This document shows, piece after piece, positions 10,440 to 24,300 of a stretch of 64,000 bases of DNA. Source of the stretch: Auanema rhodensis (taxonomy: Eukaryota > Nematoda > Chromadorea > Rhabditida > Rhabditidae). The translations under genes were made by a program, and so were the position numbers. The stretch's first letter is position 1, and every line of letters begins with the position of its first letter. The notes under the pieces are model-generated. The model was given only the letters and a program-made list of their open reading frames with translations, searched no databases and had not been told where the DNA came from. Where the stretch lies: the NCBI GenBank assembly GCA_964057225.1, contig OZ059900.1, positions 5,094,501-5,158,500 on the forward strand. Direction: 5' to 3'.

Positions 10440-13400
10440 AATTTTTTTTTCAATTCAGATGTTGAAACTCTTTAAAAATGTGTAATAAATGTTTTGAGAG
10501 TATCGTGAAAACAAGTTGGAAAAAAATTTTTTTGGGACTTGGAAATTTTTTTTGGTCTGTGAGCCATTCGCATGGCTTAATCCTTGAGGAAAGCTACAGC
10601 GCTGACAGATTCAATCAAGTTTAAAAAAAAAAATTTTTTTTTCAATTGAGATGTTGAAACTCTTTAAAAATGTGTAATAAATGTTTTGAGAGTATCGTGA
10701 AAACAAGTTGGAAAAAAATTTTTTTTTGGACTGTGAGCCATTCGCATGGCTTAATCCTTGAGGAAAGCTACAGCGCTGACAGATTCAATCAAGTTTAAAA
10801 AAAAATTTTTTTTCAATTCAGATGGTGAAACTCTTTAAAAATGTGTAATAAATGTTTTGAGAGTATCGTGAAAACAAGTTGGAAAAAAAACTTTTTTTTG
10901 GACTTGGAAATTTTTTTTGGACTGTGAGCCATTCGCATGGCTTAATCCTTGAGGAAAGCTACAGCGCTGACAGATTCAATCAAGTTTAAAAAAAAAATTT
11001 TTTTTTCAATTCAGATGTTGAAACTCTTTAAAAATGTGTAATAAATGTTTTGAGAGTATCGTGAAAACAAGTTGGGAAAAAAATTTTTTTGGGACTTGGA
11101 AATTTTTTTTGGTCTGTGAGCCATTCGCATGGCTTAATCCTTGAGGAAAGCTACAGCGCTGACAGATTCAATCAAGTTTAAAAAAAAAATTTTTTTTTCA
11201 ATTGAGATGTTGAAACTCTTTAAAAATGTGTAAAAAATGTTTTGAGAGTATCGTAAAAACAAGTTGGAAAAAAATTTTTTTTTGGACTTGGAAATTTTTT
11301 TTGGACTGTGAGCCATTCGCATGGCTTAATCGTTGAGGAGAGCTACAGCGCTGACAGATTCAATCAAGTTTAAAAAAAAATTTTTTTTTCAATTGAGATG
11401 TTGAAACTCTTTAAAAATGTGTAATAAATGTTTTGAGAGTATCGTGAAAACAAGTTGGAAAAAAATTTTTTTTTGGTCTGTGAGCCATTCGCATGGGTTA
11501 ATCGTTGAGGAGAGCTACAGCGCTGACAGATTCAATCAAGTTTAAAAAAAAATTTTTTTTTTCAATTCAGATGTTGAAACTCTTTAAAAATGTGTAATAA
11601 ATGTTTTGAGAGTATCGTGAAAACAAGTTGGAAAAAAATTTTTTTGGGACTTGGAAATTTTTTTTGGTCTGTGAGCCATTCGTATGGCTTAATCCTTGAG
11701 GAAAGCTACAGCGCTGACAGATTCAATCAAGTTTAAAAAAAAAATTTTTTTTTCAATTCAGATGTTGAAACTCTTTAAAAATGTGTAATAAATGTTTTGA
11801 GAGTATCGTGAAAACAAGTTGGGAAAAAAATTTTTTTGGGACTTGGAAATTTTTTTTGGTCTGTGAGCCATTCGCATGGCTTAATCCTTGAGGAAAGCTA
11901 CAGCGCTGACAGATTCAATCAAGTTTAAAAAAAAAAATTTTTTTTTCAATTGAGATGTTGAAACTCTTTAAAAATGTGTAATAAATGTTTTGAGAGTATC
12001 GTGAAAACAAGTTGGAAAAAATTTTTTTTTTGGACTGTGAGCCATTCGCATGGCTTAATCCTTGAGGGAAGCTACAGCGCTGACAGATTCAATCAAGTTT
12101 TAAAAAAAAAATTTTTTTTTCAATTGAGATGTTGAAACTCTTTAAAAATGTGTAATAAATGTTTTGAGAGTATCGTGAAAACAAGTTGGAAAAAAATTTT
12201 TTTGGGACTTGGAAATTTTTTTTGGACTGTGAGCCATTCGCATGGCTTAATCCTTGAGGAAAGCTACAGCGCTGACAGATTCAATCAAGTTTAAAAAAAA
12301 AATTTTTTTTTCAATTCAGATGTTGAAACTCTTTAAAAATGTGTAATAAATGTTTTGAGAGTATCGTGAAAACAAGTTGGGAAAAAAATTTTTTTGGGAC
12401 TTGGAAATTTTTTTTGGTCTGTGAGCCATTCGCATGGCTTAATCCTTGAGGAAAGCTACAGCGCTGACAGATTCAATCAAGTTTAAAAAAAAAAATTTTT
12501 TTTTCAATTGAGATGTTGAAACTCTTTAAAAATGTGTAATAAATGTTTTGAGAGTATCGTGAAAACAAGTTGGAAAAAAATTTTTTTTTGGACTGTGAGC
12601 CATTCGCATGGCTTAATCCTTGAGGAAAGCTACAGCGCTGACAGATTCAATCAAGTTTTAAAAAAAAAATTTTTTTTTCACTTGAGATGTTGAAACTCTT
12701 TAAAAATGTGTAATAAATGTTTTGAGAGTATCGTGAAGACAAGTTGGAAAAAAATTTTTTTGGGACTTGGAAATTTTTTTTGGACTGTGAGCCATTCGCA
12801 TGGCTTAATCCTTGAGGAAAGCTACAGCGCTGACAGATTCAATCAAGTTTAAAAAAAATTTTTTTTTTTCAATTCAGATGTTGAAACTCTTTAAAAATGT
12901 GTAATAAATGTTTTGAGAGTATCGTGAAAACAAGTTGGAAAAAAATTTTTTTTTGGACTGTGAGCCATTCGCATGGCTTAATCCTTGAGGAAAGCTACAG
13001 CGCTGACAGATTCAATCAAGTTTAAAAAAAAATTTTTTTTCAATTCAGATGGTGAAACTCTTTAAAAATGTGTAATAAATGTTTTGAGAGTATCGTGAAA
13101 ACAAGTTGGAAAAAAATTTTTTTGGGACTTGGAAATTTTTTTTGGTCTGTGAGCCATTCGCATGGCTTAATCCTTGAGGAAAGCTACAGCGCTGACAGAT
13201 TCAATCAAGTTTAAAAAAAAAAATTTTTTTTTCAATTGAGATGTTGAAACTCTTTAAAAATGTGTAATAAATGTTTTGAGAGTATCGTGAAAACAAGTTG
13301 GAAAAAAATTTTTTTTTGGACTGTGAGCCATTCGCATGGCTTAATCCTTGAGGAAAGCTACAGCGCTGACAGATTCAATCAAGTTTAAAAAAAAATTTTT

Positions 13401-14590
13401 TTTCAATTCAGATGGTGAAACTCTTTAAAAATGTGTAATAAATGTTTTGAGAGTATCGTGAAAACAAGTTGGAAAAAAAACTTTTTTTTGGACTTGGAAA
13501 TTTTTTTTGGACTGTGAGCCATTCGCATGGCTTAATCCTTGAGGAAAGCTACAGCGCTGACAGATTCAATCAAGTTTAAAAAAAAAATTTTTTTTTCAAT
13601 TCAGATGTTGAAACTCTTTAAAAATGTGTAATAAATGTTTTGAGAGTATCGTGAAAACAAGTTGGGAAAAAAATTTTTTTGGGACTTGGAAATTTTTTTT
13701 GGTCTGTGAGCCATTCGCATGGCTTAATCCTTGAGGAAAGCTACAGCGCTGACAGATTCAATCAAGTTTAAAAAAAAATTTTTTTTTCAATTGAGATGTT
13801 GAAACTCTTTAAAAATGTGTAAAAAATGTTTTGAGAGTATCGTAAAAACAAGTTGGAAAAAAATTTTTTTTTGGACTTGGAAATTTTTTTTGGACTGTGA
13901 GCCATTCGCATGGCTTAATCGTTGAGGAGAGCTACAGCGCTGACAGATTCAATCAAGTTTAAAAAAAAATTTTTTTTTCAATTGAGATGTTGAAACTCTT
14001 TAAAAATGTGTAATAAATGTTTTGAGAGTATCGTGAAAACAAGTTGGAAAAAAATTTTTTTTTGGTCTGTGAGCCATTCGCATGGGTTAATCGTTGAGGA
14101 GAGCTACAGCGCTGACAGATTCAATCAAGTTTAAAAAAAAATTTTTTTTTTCAATTCAGATGTTGAAACTCTTTAAAAATGTGTAATAAATGTTTTGAGA
14201 GTATCGTGAAAACAAGTTGGAAAAAAATTTTTTTGGGACTTGGAAATTTTTTTTGGTCTGTGAGCCATTCGTATGGCTTAATCCTTGAGGAAAGCTACAG
14301 CGCTGACAGATTCAATCAAGTTTAAAAAAAAAATTTTTTTTTCAATTGAGATGTTGAAACTCTTTAAAAATGTGTAATAAATGTTTTGAGAGTATCGTGA
14401 AAACAAGTTGGAAAAAAATTTTTTTGGGACTTGGAAATTTTTTTTGGTCTGTGAGCCATTCGCATGGCTTAATCCTTGAGGAAAGCTACAGCGCTGACAG
14501 ATTCAATCAAGTTTAAAAAAAAAATTTTTTTTTCAATTGAGATGTTGAAACTCTTTAAAAATGTGTAATAAATGTTTTGAGAGTATCGTG
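10440..14590. repeat. Direct duplication with about 2590-bp offset
   Basis: Block about 10440-12000 matches about 13030-14590. Anchors are GATGGTGAAA at 10821 and 13411, a unit with eight A before the C of tract 1 (GAGTATCGTG at 10861 and 13451), the series of a GGGACTTGG unit and a CGTAAAAAC unit, and CGTTGAGGAGAG at 11331 and 13920. The copies diverge near 12000/14590, where one continues as a short unit and the other as a GGGACTTGG long unit. A smaller 744-bp repetition (ATGGGTTAATCG at 14082 and 14826) follows the second copy. Ends are approximate. Confidence 0.8.
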
Positions 14591-16070
14591 AAAACAAGTT
14601 GGAAAAAATTTTTTTGGGACTTGGAAATTTTTTTTGGTCTGTGAGCCATTCGCATGGCTTAATCGTTGAGGAGAGCTACAGCGCTGACAGATTCAATCAA
14701 GTTTAAAAAAAAATTTTTTTTTCAATTGAGATGTTGAAACTCTTTAAAAATGTGTAATAAATGTTTTGAGAGTATCGTGAAAACAAGTTGGAAAAAAATT
14801 TTTTTTTGGTCTGTGAGCCATTCGCATGGGTTAATCGTTGAGGAGAGCTACAGCGCTGACAGATTCAATCAAGTTTAAAAAAAAATTTTTTTTTTCAATT
14901 CAGATGTTGAAACTCTTTAAAAATGTGTAATAAATGTTTTGAGAGTATCGTGAAAACAAGTTGGAAAAAAATTTTTTTGGGACTTGGAAATTTTTTTTGG
15001 TCTGTGAGCCATTCGTATGGCTTAATCCTTGAGGAAAGCTACAGCGCTGACAGATTCAATCAAGTTTAAAAAAAAAATTTTTTTTTCAATTGAGATGTTG
15101 AAACTCTTTAAAAATGTGTAATAAATGTTTTGAGAGTATCGTGAAAACAAGTTGGAAAAAAATTTTTTTGGGACTTGGAAATTTTTTTTGGTCTGTGAGC
15201 CATTCGCATGGCTTAATCCTTGAGGAAAGCTACAGCGCTGACAGATTCAATCAAGTTTAAAAAAAAAAATTTTTTTTTCAATTGAGATGTTGAAACTCTT
15301 TAAAAATGTGTAATAAATGTTTTGAGAGTATCGTGAAAACAAGTTGGAAAAAATTTTTTTGGGACTTGGAAATTTTTTTTGGTCTGTGAGCCATTCGCAT
15401 GGCTTAATCCTTGAGGAAAGCTACAGCGCTGACAGATTCAATCAAGTTTAAAAAAAAAAATTTTTTTTTCAATTGAGATGTTGAAACTCTTTAAAAATGT
15501 GTAATAAATGTTTTGAGAGTATCGTGAAAACAAGTTGGAAAAAAATTTTTTTTTGGACTGTGAGCCATTCGCATGGCTTAATCCTTGAGGAAAGCTACAG
15601 CGCTGACAGATTCAATCAAGTTTTAAAAAAAAAATTTTTTTTTCACTTGAGATGTTGAAACTCTTTAAAAATGTGTAATAAATGTTTTGAGAGTATCGTG
15701 AAGACAAGTTGGAAAAAAATTTTTTTGGGACTTGGAAATTTTTTTTGGACTGTGAGCCATTCGCATGGCTTAATCCTTGAGGAAAGCTACAGCGCTGACA
15801 GATTCAATCAAGTTTAAAAAAAATTTTTTTTTTTCAATTCAGATGTTGAAACTCTTTAAAAATGTGTAATAAATGTTTTGAGAGTATCGTGAAAACAAGT
15901 TGGAAAAAAATTTTTTTTTGGACTGTGAGCCATTCGCATGGCTTAATCCTTGAGGAAAGCTACAGCGCTGACAGATTCAATCAAGTTTAAAAAAAATTTT
16001 TTTTTCAATTCAGATGGTGAAACTCTTTAAAAATGTGTAATAAATGTTTTGAGAGTATCGTGAAAACAAG
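12360..16070. repeat. Direct duplication with 2965-bp offset
   Basis: Two private single-base variants recur 2965 bp apart: CACTTGAGATG at 12679 and 15644, and GAAGACAAG at 12735 and 15700. GATGGTGAAAC at 13048 and 16013 agrees. The shared block runs roughly 12360-13110 and 15325-16070. It lies across the second copy of the 2590-bp duplication, showing that amplification events with different spacings overlapped in time. Confidence 0.8.
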
Positions 16071-16589
16071 TTGGAAAAAAACTTTTTTTTGGACTTGGAA
16101 ATTTTTTTTGGACTGTGAGCCATTCGCATGGCTTAATCCTTGAGGAAAGCTACAGCGCTGACAGATTCAATCAAGTTTAAAAAAAAAATTTTTTTTTCAA
16201 TTCAGATGTTGAAACTCTTTAAAAATGTGTAATAAATGTTTTGAGAGTATCGTGAAAACAAGTTGGAAAAAAATTTTTTTGGGACTTGGAAATTTTTTTT
16301 GGACTGTGAGCCATTCGCATGGCTTAATCCTTGAGGAAAGCTACAGCGCTGACAGATTCAATCAAGTTTAAAAAAAAATTTTTTTTTTCAATTCAGATGT
16401 TGAAACTCTTTAAAAATGTGTAATAAATGTTTTGAGAGTATCGTGAAAACAAGTTGGAAAAAAATTTTTTTTTGGACTGTGAGCCATTCGCATGGCTTAA
16501 TCCTTGAGGAAAGCTACAGCGCTGACAGATTCAATCAAGTTTAAAAAAAAATTTTTTTTCAATTCAGATGGTGAAACTCTTTAAAAATG

Positions 16590-19500
16590 TGTAATAAATG
16601 TTTTGAGAGTATCGTGAAAACAAGTTGGAAAAAAACTTTTTTTTGGACTTGGAAATTTTTTTTGGACTGTGAGCCATTCGCATGGCTTAATCCTTGAGGA
16701 AAGCTACAGCGCTGACAGATTCAATCAAGTTTAAAAAAAAATTTTTTTTTCAATTGAGATGTTGAAACTCTTTAAAAATGTGTAATAAATGTTTTGAGAG
16801 TATCGTGAAAACAAGTTGGAAAAAAATTTTTTTTTGGACTGTGAGCCATTCGCATGGCTTAATCCTTGAGGAAAGCTACAGCGCTGACAGATTCAATCAA
16901 GTTTTAAAAAAAAAATTTTTTTTTCAATTGAGATGTTGAAACTCTTTAAAAATGTGTAATAAATGTTTTGAGAGTATCGTGAAAACAAGTTGGAAAAAAA
17001 TTTTTTTGGGACTTGGAAATTTTTTTTGGACTGTGAGCCATTCGCATGGCTTAATCCTTGAGGAAAGCTACAGCGCTGACAGATTCAATCAAGTTTTAAA
17101 AAAAAATTTTTTTTTTCAATTGAGCTGTTGAAACTCTTTAAAAATGTGTAATAAATGTTTTGAGAGTATCGTGAAAACAAGTTGGAAAAAAATTTTTTTT
17201 TGGTCTGTGAGCCATTCGCATGGCTTAATCCTTGAGGAAAGCTACAGCGCTGACAGATTCAATCAAGTTTGAAAAAAATTTTTTTTTTCAATTCAGATGT
17301 TGAAACTCTTTAAAAATGTGTAATGAATGTTTTGAGAGTATCGTGGAAACAAGTTGGAAAAAAAATTTTTTTTGGACTGTGAGCCATTCGCATGGCTTAA
17401 TCCTTGAGGAAAGCTACAGCGCTGACAGATTCAATCAAGTTTAAAAAAAAAATTTTTTTTTCAATTCAGATGTTGAAACTCTTTAAAAATGTGTAATAAA
17501 TGTTTTGAGAGTATCGTGAAAACAAGTTGGAAAAAAATTTTTTTGGGACTTGGAAATTTTTTTTGGACTGTGAGCCATTCGCATGGCTTAATCCTTGAGG
17601 AAAGCTACAGCGCTGACAGATTCAATCAAGTTTAAAAAAAAATTTTTTTTTTCAATTCAGATGTTGAAACTCTTTAAAAATGTGTAATAAATGTTTTGAG
17701 AGTATCGTGAAAACAAGTTGGAAAAAAATTTTTTTTTGGACTGTGAGCCATTCGCATGGCTTAATCCTTGAGGAAAGCTACAGCGCTGACAGATTCAATC
17801 AAGTTTAAAAAAAAATTTTTTTTCAATTCAGATGGTGAAACTCTTTAAAAATGTGTAATAAATGTTTTGAGAGTATCGTGAAAACAAGTTGGAAAAAAAC
17901 TTTTTTTTGGACTTGGAAATTTTTTTTGGACTGTGAGCCATTCGCATGGCTTAATCCTTGAGGAAAGCTACAGCGCTGACAGATTCAATCAAGTTTAAAA
18001 AAAAAATTTTTTTTTCAATTGAGATGTTGAAACTCTTTAAAAATGTGTAATAAATGTTTTGAGAGTATCGTGAAAACAAGTTGGAAAAAAATTTTTTTTT
18101 GGACTGTGAGCCATTCGCATGGCTTAATCCTTGAGGAAAGCTACAGCGCTGACAGATTCAATCAAGTTTTAAAAAAAAAATTTTTTTTTCAATTGAGATG
18201 TTGAAACTCTTTAAAAATGTGTAATAAATGTTTTGAGAGTATCGTGAAAACAAGTTGGAAAAAAATTTTTTTGGGACTTGGAAATTTTTTTTGGACTGTG
18301 AGCCATTCGCATGGCTTAATCCTTAAGGAAAGCTACAGCGCTGACAGATTCAATCAAGTTTTAAAAAAAAAATTTTTTTTTCAATTGAGATGTTGAAACT
18401 CTTTAAAAATGTGTAAAAAATGTTTTGAGAGTATCGTGAAAACAAGTTGGGAAAAAAATTTTTTTGGGACTTGGAAATTTTTTTTGGTCTGTGAGCCATT
18501 CGTATGGCTTAATCCTTGAGGAAAGCTACAGCGCTGACAGATTCAATCAAGTTTAAAAAAAAAAATTTTTTTCAATTCAGATGTTGAAACTCTTTAAAAA
18601 TGTGTAATAAATGTTTTGAGAGTATCGTGAAAACAAGTTGGAAAAAAATTTTTCTTTGGACTGTGAGCCATTCGCATGGCTTAATCCTTGAGGAGAGCTA
18701 CAGCGCTGACAGATTCAATCAAGTTTAAAAAAAAAATTTTTTTTTCAATTGAGATGTTGAAACTCTTTAAAAATGTGTAATAAATGTTTTGAGAGTATCG
18801 TGAAAACAAGTTGGAAAAAAATTTTTTTTTGGACTGTGAGCCATTCGCATGGCTTAATCCTTGAGGAAAGCTACAGCGCTGACAGATTCAATCAAGTTTT
18901 AAAAAAAAATTTTTTTTTCAATTCAGATGTTGAAACTCTTTAAAAATGTGTAATGAATGTTTTGAGAGTATCGTGAAAACAAGTTGGAAAAAAACTTTTT
19001 TTTGGACTTGGAAATTTTTTTTGGACTGTGAGCCATTCGCATGGCTTAATCCTTGAGGAAAGCTACAGCGCTGACAGATTCAATCAAGTTTAAAAAAAAA
19101 TTTTTTTTTCAATTGAGATGTTGAAACTCTTTAAAAATGTGTAATAAATGTTTTGAGAGTATCGTGAAAACAAGTTGGAAAAAAATTTTTTTTTGGACTG
19201 TGAGCCATTCGCATGGCTTAATCCTTGAGGAAAGCTACAGCGCTGACAGATTCAATCAAGTTTTAAAAAAAAAATTTTTTTTTCAATTGAGATGTTGAAA
19301 CTCTTTAAAAATGTGTAATAAATGTTTTGAGAGTATCGTGAAAACAAGTTGGAAAAAAATTTTTTTGGGACTTGGAAATTTTTTTTGGACTGTGAGCCAT
19401 TCGCATGGCTTAATCCTTGAGGAAAGCTACAGCGCTGACAGATTCAATCAAGTTTTAAAAAAAAATTTTTTTTTTCAATTGAGCTGTTGAAACTCTTTAA

Positions 19501-21310
19501 AAATGTGTAATAAATGTTTTGAGAGTATCGTGAAAACAAGTTGGAAAAAAATTTTTTTTTGGTCTGTGAGCCATTCGCATGGCTTAATCCTTGAGGAAAG
19601 CTACAGCGCTGACAGATTCAATCAAGTTTGAAAAAAATTTTTTTTTTCAATTCAGATGTTGAAACTCTTTAAAAATGTGTAATGAATGTTTTGAGAGTAT
19701 CGTGGAAACAAGTTGGAAAAAAAATTTTTTTTGGACTGTGAGCCATTCGCATGGCTTAATCCTTGAGGAAAGCTACAGCGCTGACAGATTCAATCAAGTT
19801 TAAAAAAAAAATTTTTTTTTCAATTCAGATGTTGAAACTCTTTAAAAATGTGTAATAAATGTTTTGAGAGTATCGTGAAAACAAGTTGGAAAAAAATTTT
19901 TTTGGGACTTGGAAATTTTTTTTGGACTGTGAGCCATTCGCATGGCTTAATCCTTGAGGAAAGCTACAGCGCTGACAGATTCAATCAAGTTTAAAAAAAA
20001 ATTTTTTTTTTCAATTCAGATGTTGAAACTCTTTAAAAATGTGTAATAAATGTTTTGAGAGTATCGTGAAAACAAGTTGGAAAAAAATTTTTTTTTGGAC
20101 TGTGAGCCATTCGCATGGCTTAATCCTTGAGGAAAGCTACAGCGCTGACAGATTCAATCAAGTTTAAAAAAAAATTTTTTTTCAATTCAGATGGTGAAAC
20201 TCTTTAAAAATGTGTAATAAATGTTTTGAGAGTATCGTGAAAACAAGTTGGAAAAAAACTTTTTTTTGGACTTGGAAATTTTTTTTGGACTGTGAGCCAT
20301 TCGCATGGCTTAATCCTTGAGGAAAGCTACAGCGCTGACAGATTCAATCAAGTTTAAAAAAAAAATTTTTTTTTCAATTGAGATGTTGAAACTCTTTAAA
20401 AATGTGTAATAAATGTTTTGAGAGTATCGTGAAAACAAGTTGGAAAAAAATTTTTTTTTGGACTGTGAGCCATTCGCATGGCTTAATCCTTGAGGAAAGC
20501 TACAGCGCTGACAGATTCAATCAAGTTTTAAAAAAAAAATTTTTTTTTCAATTGAGATGTTGAAACTCTTTAAAAATGTGTAATAAATGTTTTGAGAGTA
20601 TCGTGAAAACAAGTTGGAAAAAAATTTTTTTGGGACTTGGAAATTTTTTTTGGACTGTGAGCCATTCGCATGGCTTAATCCTTAAGGAAAGCTACAGCGC
20701 TGACAGATTCAATCAAGTTTTAAAAAAAAAATTTTTTTTTCAATTGAGATGTTGAAACTCTTTAAAAATGTGTAAAAAATGTTTTGAGAGTATCGTGAAA
20801 ACAAGTTGGGAAAAAAATTTTTTTGGGACTTGGAAATTTTTTTTGGTCTGTGAGCCATTCGTATGGCTTAATCCTTGAGGAAAGCTACAGCGCTGACAGA
20901 TTCAATCAAGTTTAAAAAAAAAAATTTTTTTCAATTCAGATGTTGAAACTCTTTAAAAATGTGTAATAAATGTTTTGAGAGTATCGTGAAAACAAGTTGG
21001 AAAAAAATTTTTCTTTGGACTGTGAGCCATTCGCATGGCTTAATCCTTGAGGAGAGCTACAGCGCTGACAGATTCAATCAAGTTTAAAAAAAAAATTTTT
21101 TTTTCAATTGAGATGTTGAAACTCTTTAAAAATGTGTAATAAATGTTTTGAGAGTATCGTGAAAACAAGTTGGAAAAAAATTTTTTTTTGGACTGTGAGC
21201 CATTCGCATGGCTTAATCCTTGAGGAAAGCTACAGCGCTGACAGATTCAATCAAGTTTTAAAAAAAAATTTTTTTTTCAATTCAGATGTTGAAACTCTTT
21301 AAAAATGTGT
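16590..21310. repeat. Tandem duplication of a 2359-bp higher-order block
   Basis: Copy 1 is about 16590-18949 and copy 2 about 18950-21308. Four private variants recur at exactly 2359 bp: GAGCTGTTG at 17122 and 19481, GATGGTGAAA at 17831 and 20190, CCTTAAGG at 18321 and 20680, and the C-interrupted T-run TTTCTTTGG (C at 18654 and 21013). The match spans the full unit, so this is a true tandem duplication of about 13 monomers rather than a dispersed block. Near-identity suggests a recent event (inference). Confidence 0.88.
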
Positions 21311-21329
21311 AATGAATGTTTTGAGAGTA

Positions 21330-24300
21330 TCGTGGAAACAAGTTGGAAAAAAACTTTTTTTTGGACTTGGAAATTTTTTTTGGACTGTGAGCCATTCGCA
21401 TGGCTTAATCCTTGAGGAAAGCTACAGCGCTGACAGATTCAATCAAGTTTTAAAAAAAAAAATTTTTTTTCAATTGAGATGTTGAAACTCTTTAAAAATG
21501 TGTAATAAATGTTTTGAGAGTATCGTGAAAACAAGTTGGAAAAAAATTTTTTTTTGGTCTGTGAGCCATTCGCATGGCTTAATCCTTGAGGAAAGCTACA
21601 GCGCTGACAGATTCAATCAAGTTTGAAAAAAATTTTTTTTTTCAATTCAGATGTTGAAACTCTTTAAAAATGTGTAATGAATGTTTTGAGAGTATCGTGG
21701 AAACAAGTTGGAAAAAAATTTTTTTTTGGACTGTGAGTCATTCGCATGGCTTAATCCTTGAGGAAAGCTACAGCGCTGACAGATTCAATCAAGTTTGAAA
21801 AAAAATTTTGGACTGTGAGCCATTCGCATGGCTTAATCCTTGAGGAAAGCTACAGCGCTGACAGATTCAATCAAGTTTTAAAAAAAATTTTTTTTTTTCA
21901 ATTCAGATGTTGAAACTCTTTAAAAATGTGTAATGAATGTTTTGAGAGTATCGTGAAAACAAGTTGGAAAACAATTTTTTTTTGGACTGTGAGTCATTCG
22001 CATGGCTTAATCCTTGAGGAAAGCTACAGCGCTGACAGATTCAATCAAGTTTAAAAAAAAATTTTTTTTTCAATTCAGATGTTGAAACTCTTTAAAAATG
22101 TGTAAAAAATGTTTTGAGAGTATCGTGAAAACAAGTTGGGAAAAAAATTTTTTTGGGACTTGGAAATTTTTTTTGGTCTGTGAGCCATTCGTATGGCTTA
22201 ATCCTTGAGGAAAGCTACAGCGCTGACAGATTCAATCAAGTTTAAAAAAAAATTTTTTTTTTCAATTCAGATGTTGAAACTCTTTAAGAATGTGTAAAAA
22301 ATGTTTTGAGAGTATCGTGAAAACAAGTTGGGAAAAAAATTTTTTTGGGACTTGGAAATTTTTTTTGGTCTGTGAGCCATTCGCATGGCTTAATCCTTGA
22401 GGAAAGCTACAGCGCTGACAGATTCAATCAAGTTTAAAAAAAAAATTTTTTTTTCAATTGAGATGTTGAAACTCTTTAAAAATGTGTAATAAATGTTTTG
22501 AGAGTATCGTGAAAACAAGTTGGAAAAAATTTTTTTTTTGGACTGTGAGCCATTCGCATGGCTTAATCCTTGAGGAAAGCTACAGCGCTGACAGATTCAA
22601 TCAAGTTTTAAAAAAAAAAATTTTTTTTCAATTGAGATGTTGAAACTCTTTAAAAATGTGTAATAAATGTTTTGAGAGTATCGTGAAAACAAGTTGGAAA
22701 AAAATTTTTTTGGGACTTGGAAATTTTTTTTGGACTGTGAGCCATTCGCATGGCTTAATCCTTGAGGAAAGCTACAGCGCTGACAGATTCAATCAAGTTT
22801 TAAAAAAAAATTTTTTTTTTCAATTGAGCTGTTGAAACTCTTTAAAAATGTGTAATAAATGTTTTGAGAGTATCGTGAAAACAAGTTGGAAAAAAATTTT
22901 TTTTTGGTCTGTGAGCCATTCGCATGGCTTAATCCTTGAGGAAAGCTACAGCGCTGACAGATTCAATCAAGTTTGAAAAAAATTTTTTTTTTCAATTCAG
23001 ATGTTGAAACTCTTTAAAAATGTGTAATGAATGTTTTGAGAGTATCGTGGAAACAAGTTGGAAAAAAATTTTTTTTTGGACTGTGAGTCATTCGCATGGC
23101 TTAATCCTTGAGGAAAGCTACAGCGCTGACAGATTCAATCAAGTTTGAAAAAAAATTTTGGACTGTGAGCCATTCGCATGGCTTAATCCTTGAGGAAAGC
23201 TACAGCGCTGACAGATTCAATCAAGTTTTAAAAAAAATTTTTTTTTTTCAATTCAGATGTTGAAACTCTTTAAAAATGTGTAATGAATGTTTTGAGAGTA
23301 TCGTGAAAACAAGTTGGAAAACAATTTTTTTTTGGACTGTGAGTCATTCGCATGGCTTAATCCTTGAGGAAAGCTACAGCGCTGACAGATTCAATCAAGT
23401 TTAAAAAAAAATTTTTTTTTCAATTCAGATGTTGAAACTCTTTAAAAATGTGTAAAAAATGTTTTGAGAGTATCGTGAAAACAAGTTGGGAAAAAAATTT
23501 TTTTGGGACTTGGAAATTTTTTTTGGTCTGTGAGCCATTCGTATGGCTTAATCCTTGAGGAAAGCTACAGCGCTGACAGATTCAATCAAGTTTAAAAAAA
23601 AATTTTTTTTTTCAATTCAGATGTTGAAACTCTTTAAGAATGTGTAAAAAATGTTTTGAGAGTATCGTGGAAACAAGTTGGAAAAAAACTTTTTTTTGGA
23701 CTTGGAAATTTTTTTTGGACTGTGAGCCATTCGCATGGCTTAATCCTTGAGGAAAGCTACAGCGCTGACAGATTCAATCAAGTTTTAAAAAAAAAAATTT
23801 TTTTTCAATTGAGATGTTGAAACTCTTTAAAAATGTGTAATAAATGTTTTGAGAGTATCGTGAAAACAAGTTGGAAAAAAATTTTTTTTTGGTCTGTGAG
23901 CCATTCGCATGGCTTAATCCTTGAGGAAAGCTACAGCGCTGACAGATTCAATCAAGTTTGAAAAAAATTTTTTTTTTCAATTCAGATGTTGAAACTCTTT
24001 AAAAATGTGTAATGAATGTTTTGAGAGTATCGTGGAAACAAGTTGGAAAAAAATTTTTTTTTGGACTGTGAGTCATTCGCATGGCTTAATCCTTGAGGAA
24101 AGCTACAGCGCTGACAGATTCAATCAAGTTTGAAAAAAAATTTTGGACTGTGAGCCATTCGCATGGCTTAATCCTTGAGGAAAGCTACAGCGCTGACAGA
24201 TTCAATCAAGTTTTAAAAAAAATTTTTTTTTTTCAATTCAGATGTTGAAACTCTTTAAAAATGTGTAATGAATGTTTTGAGAGTATCGTGAAAACAAGTT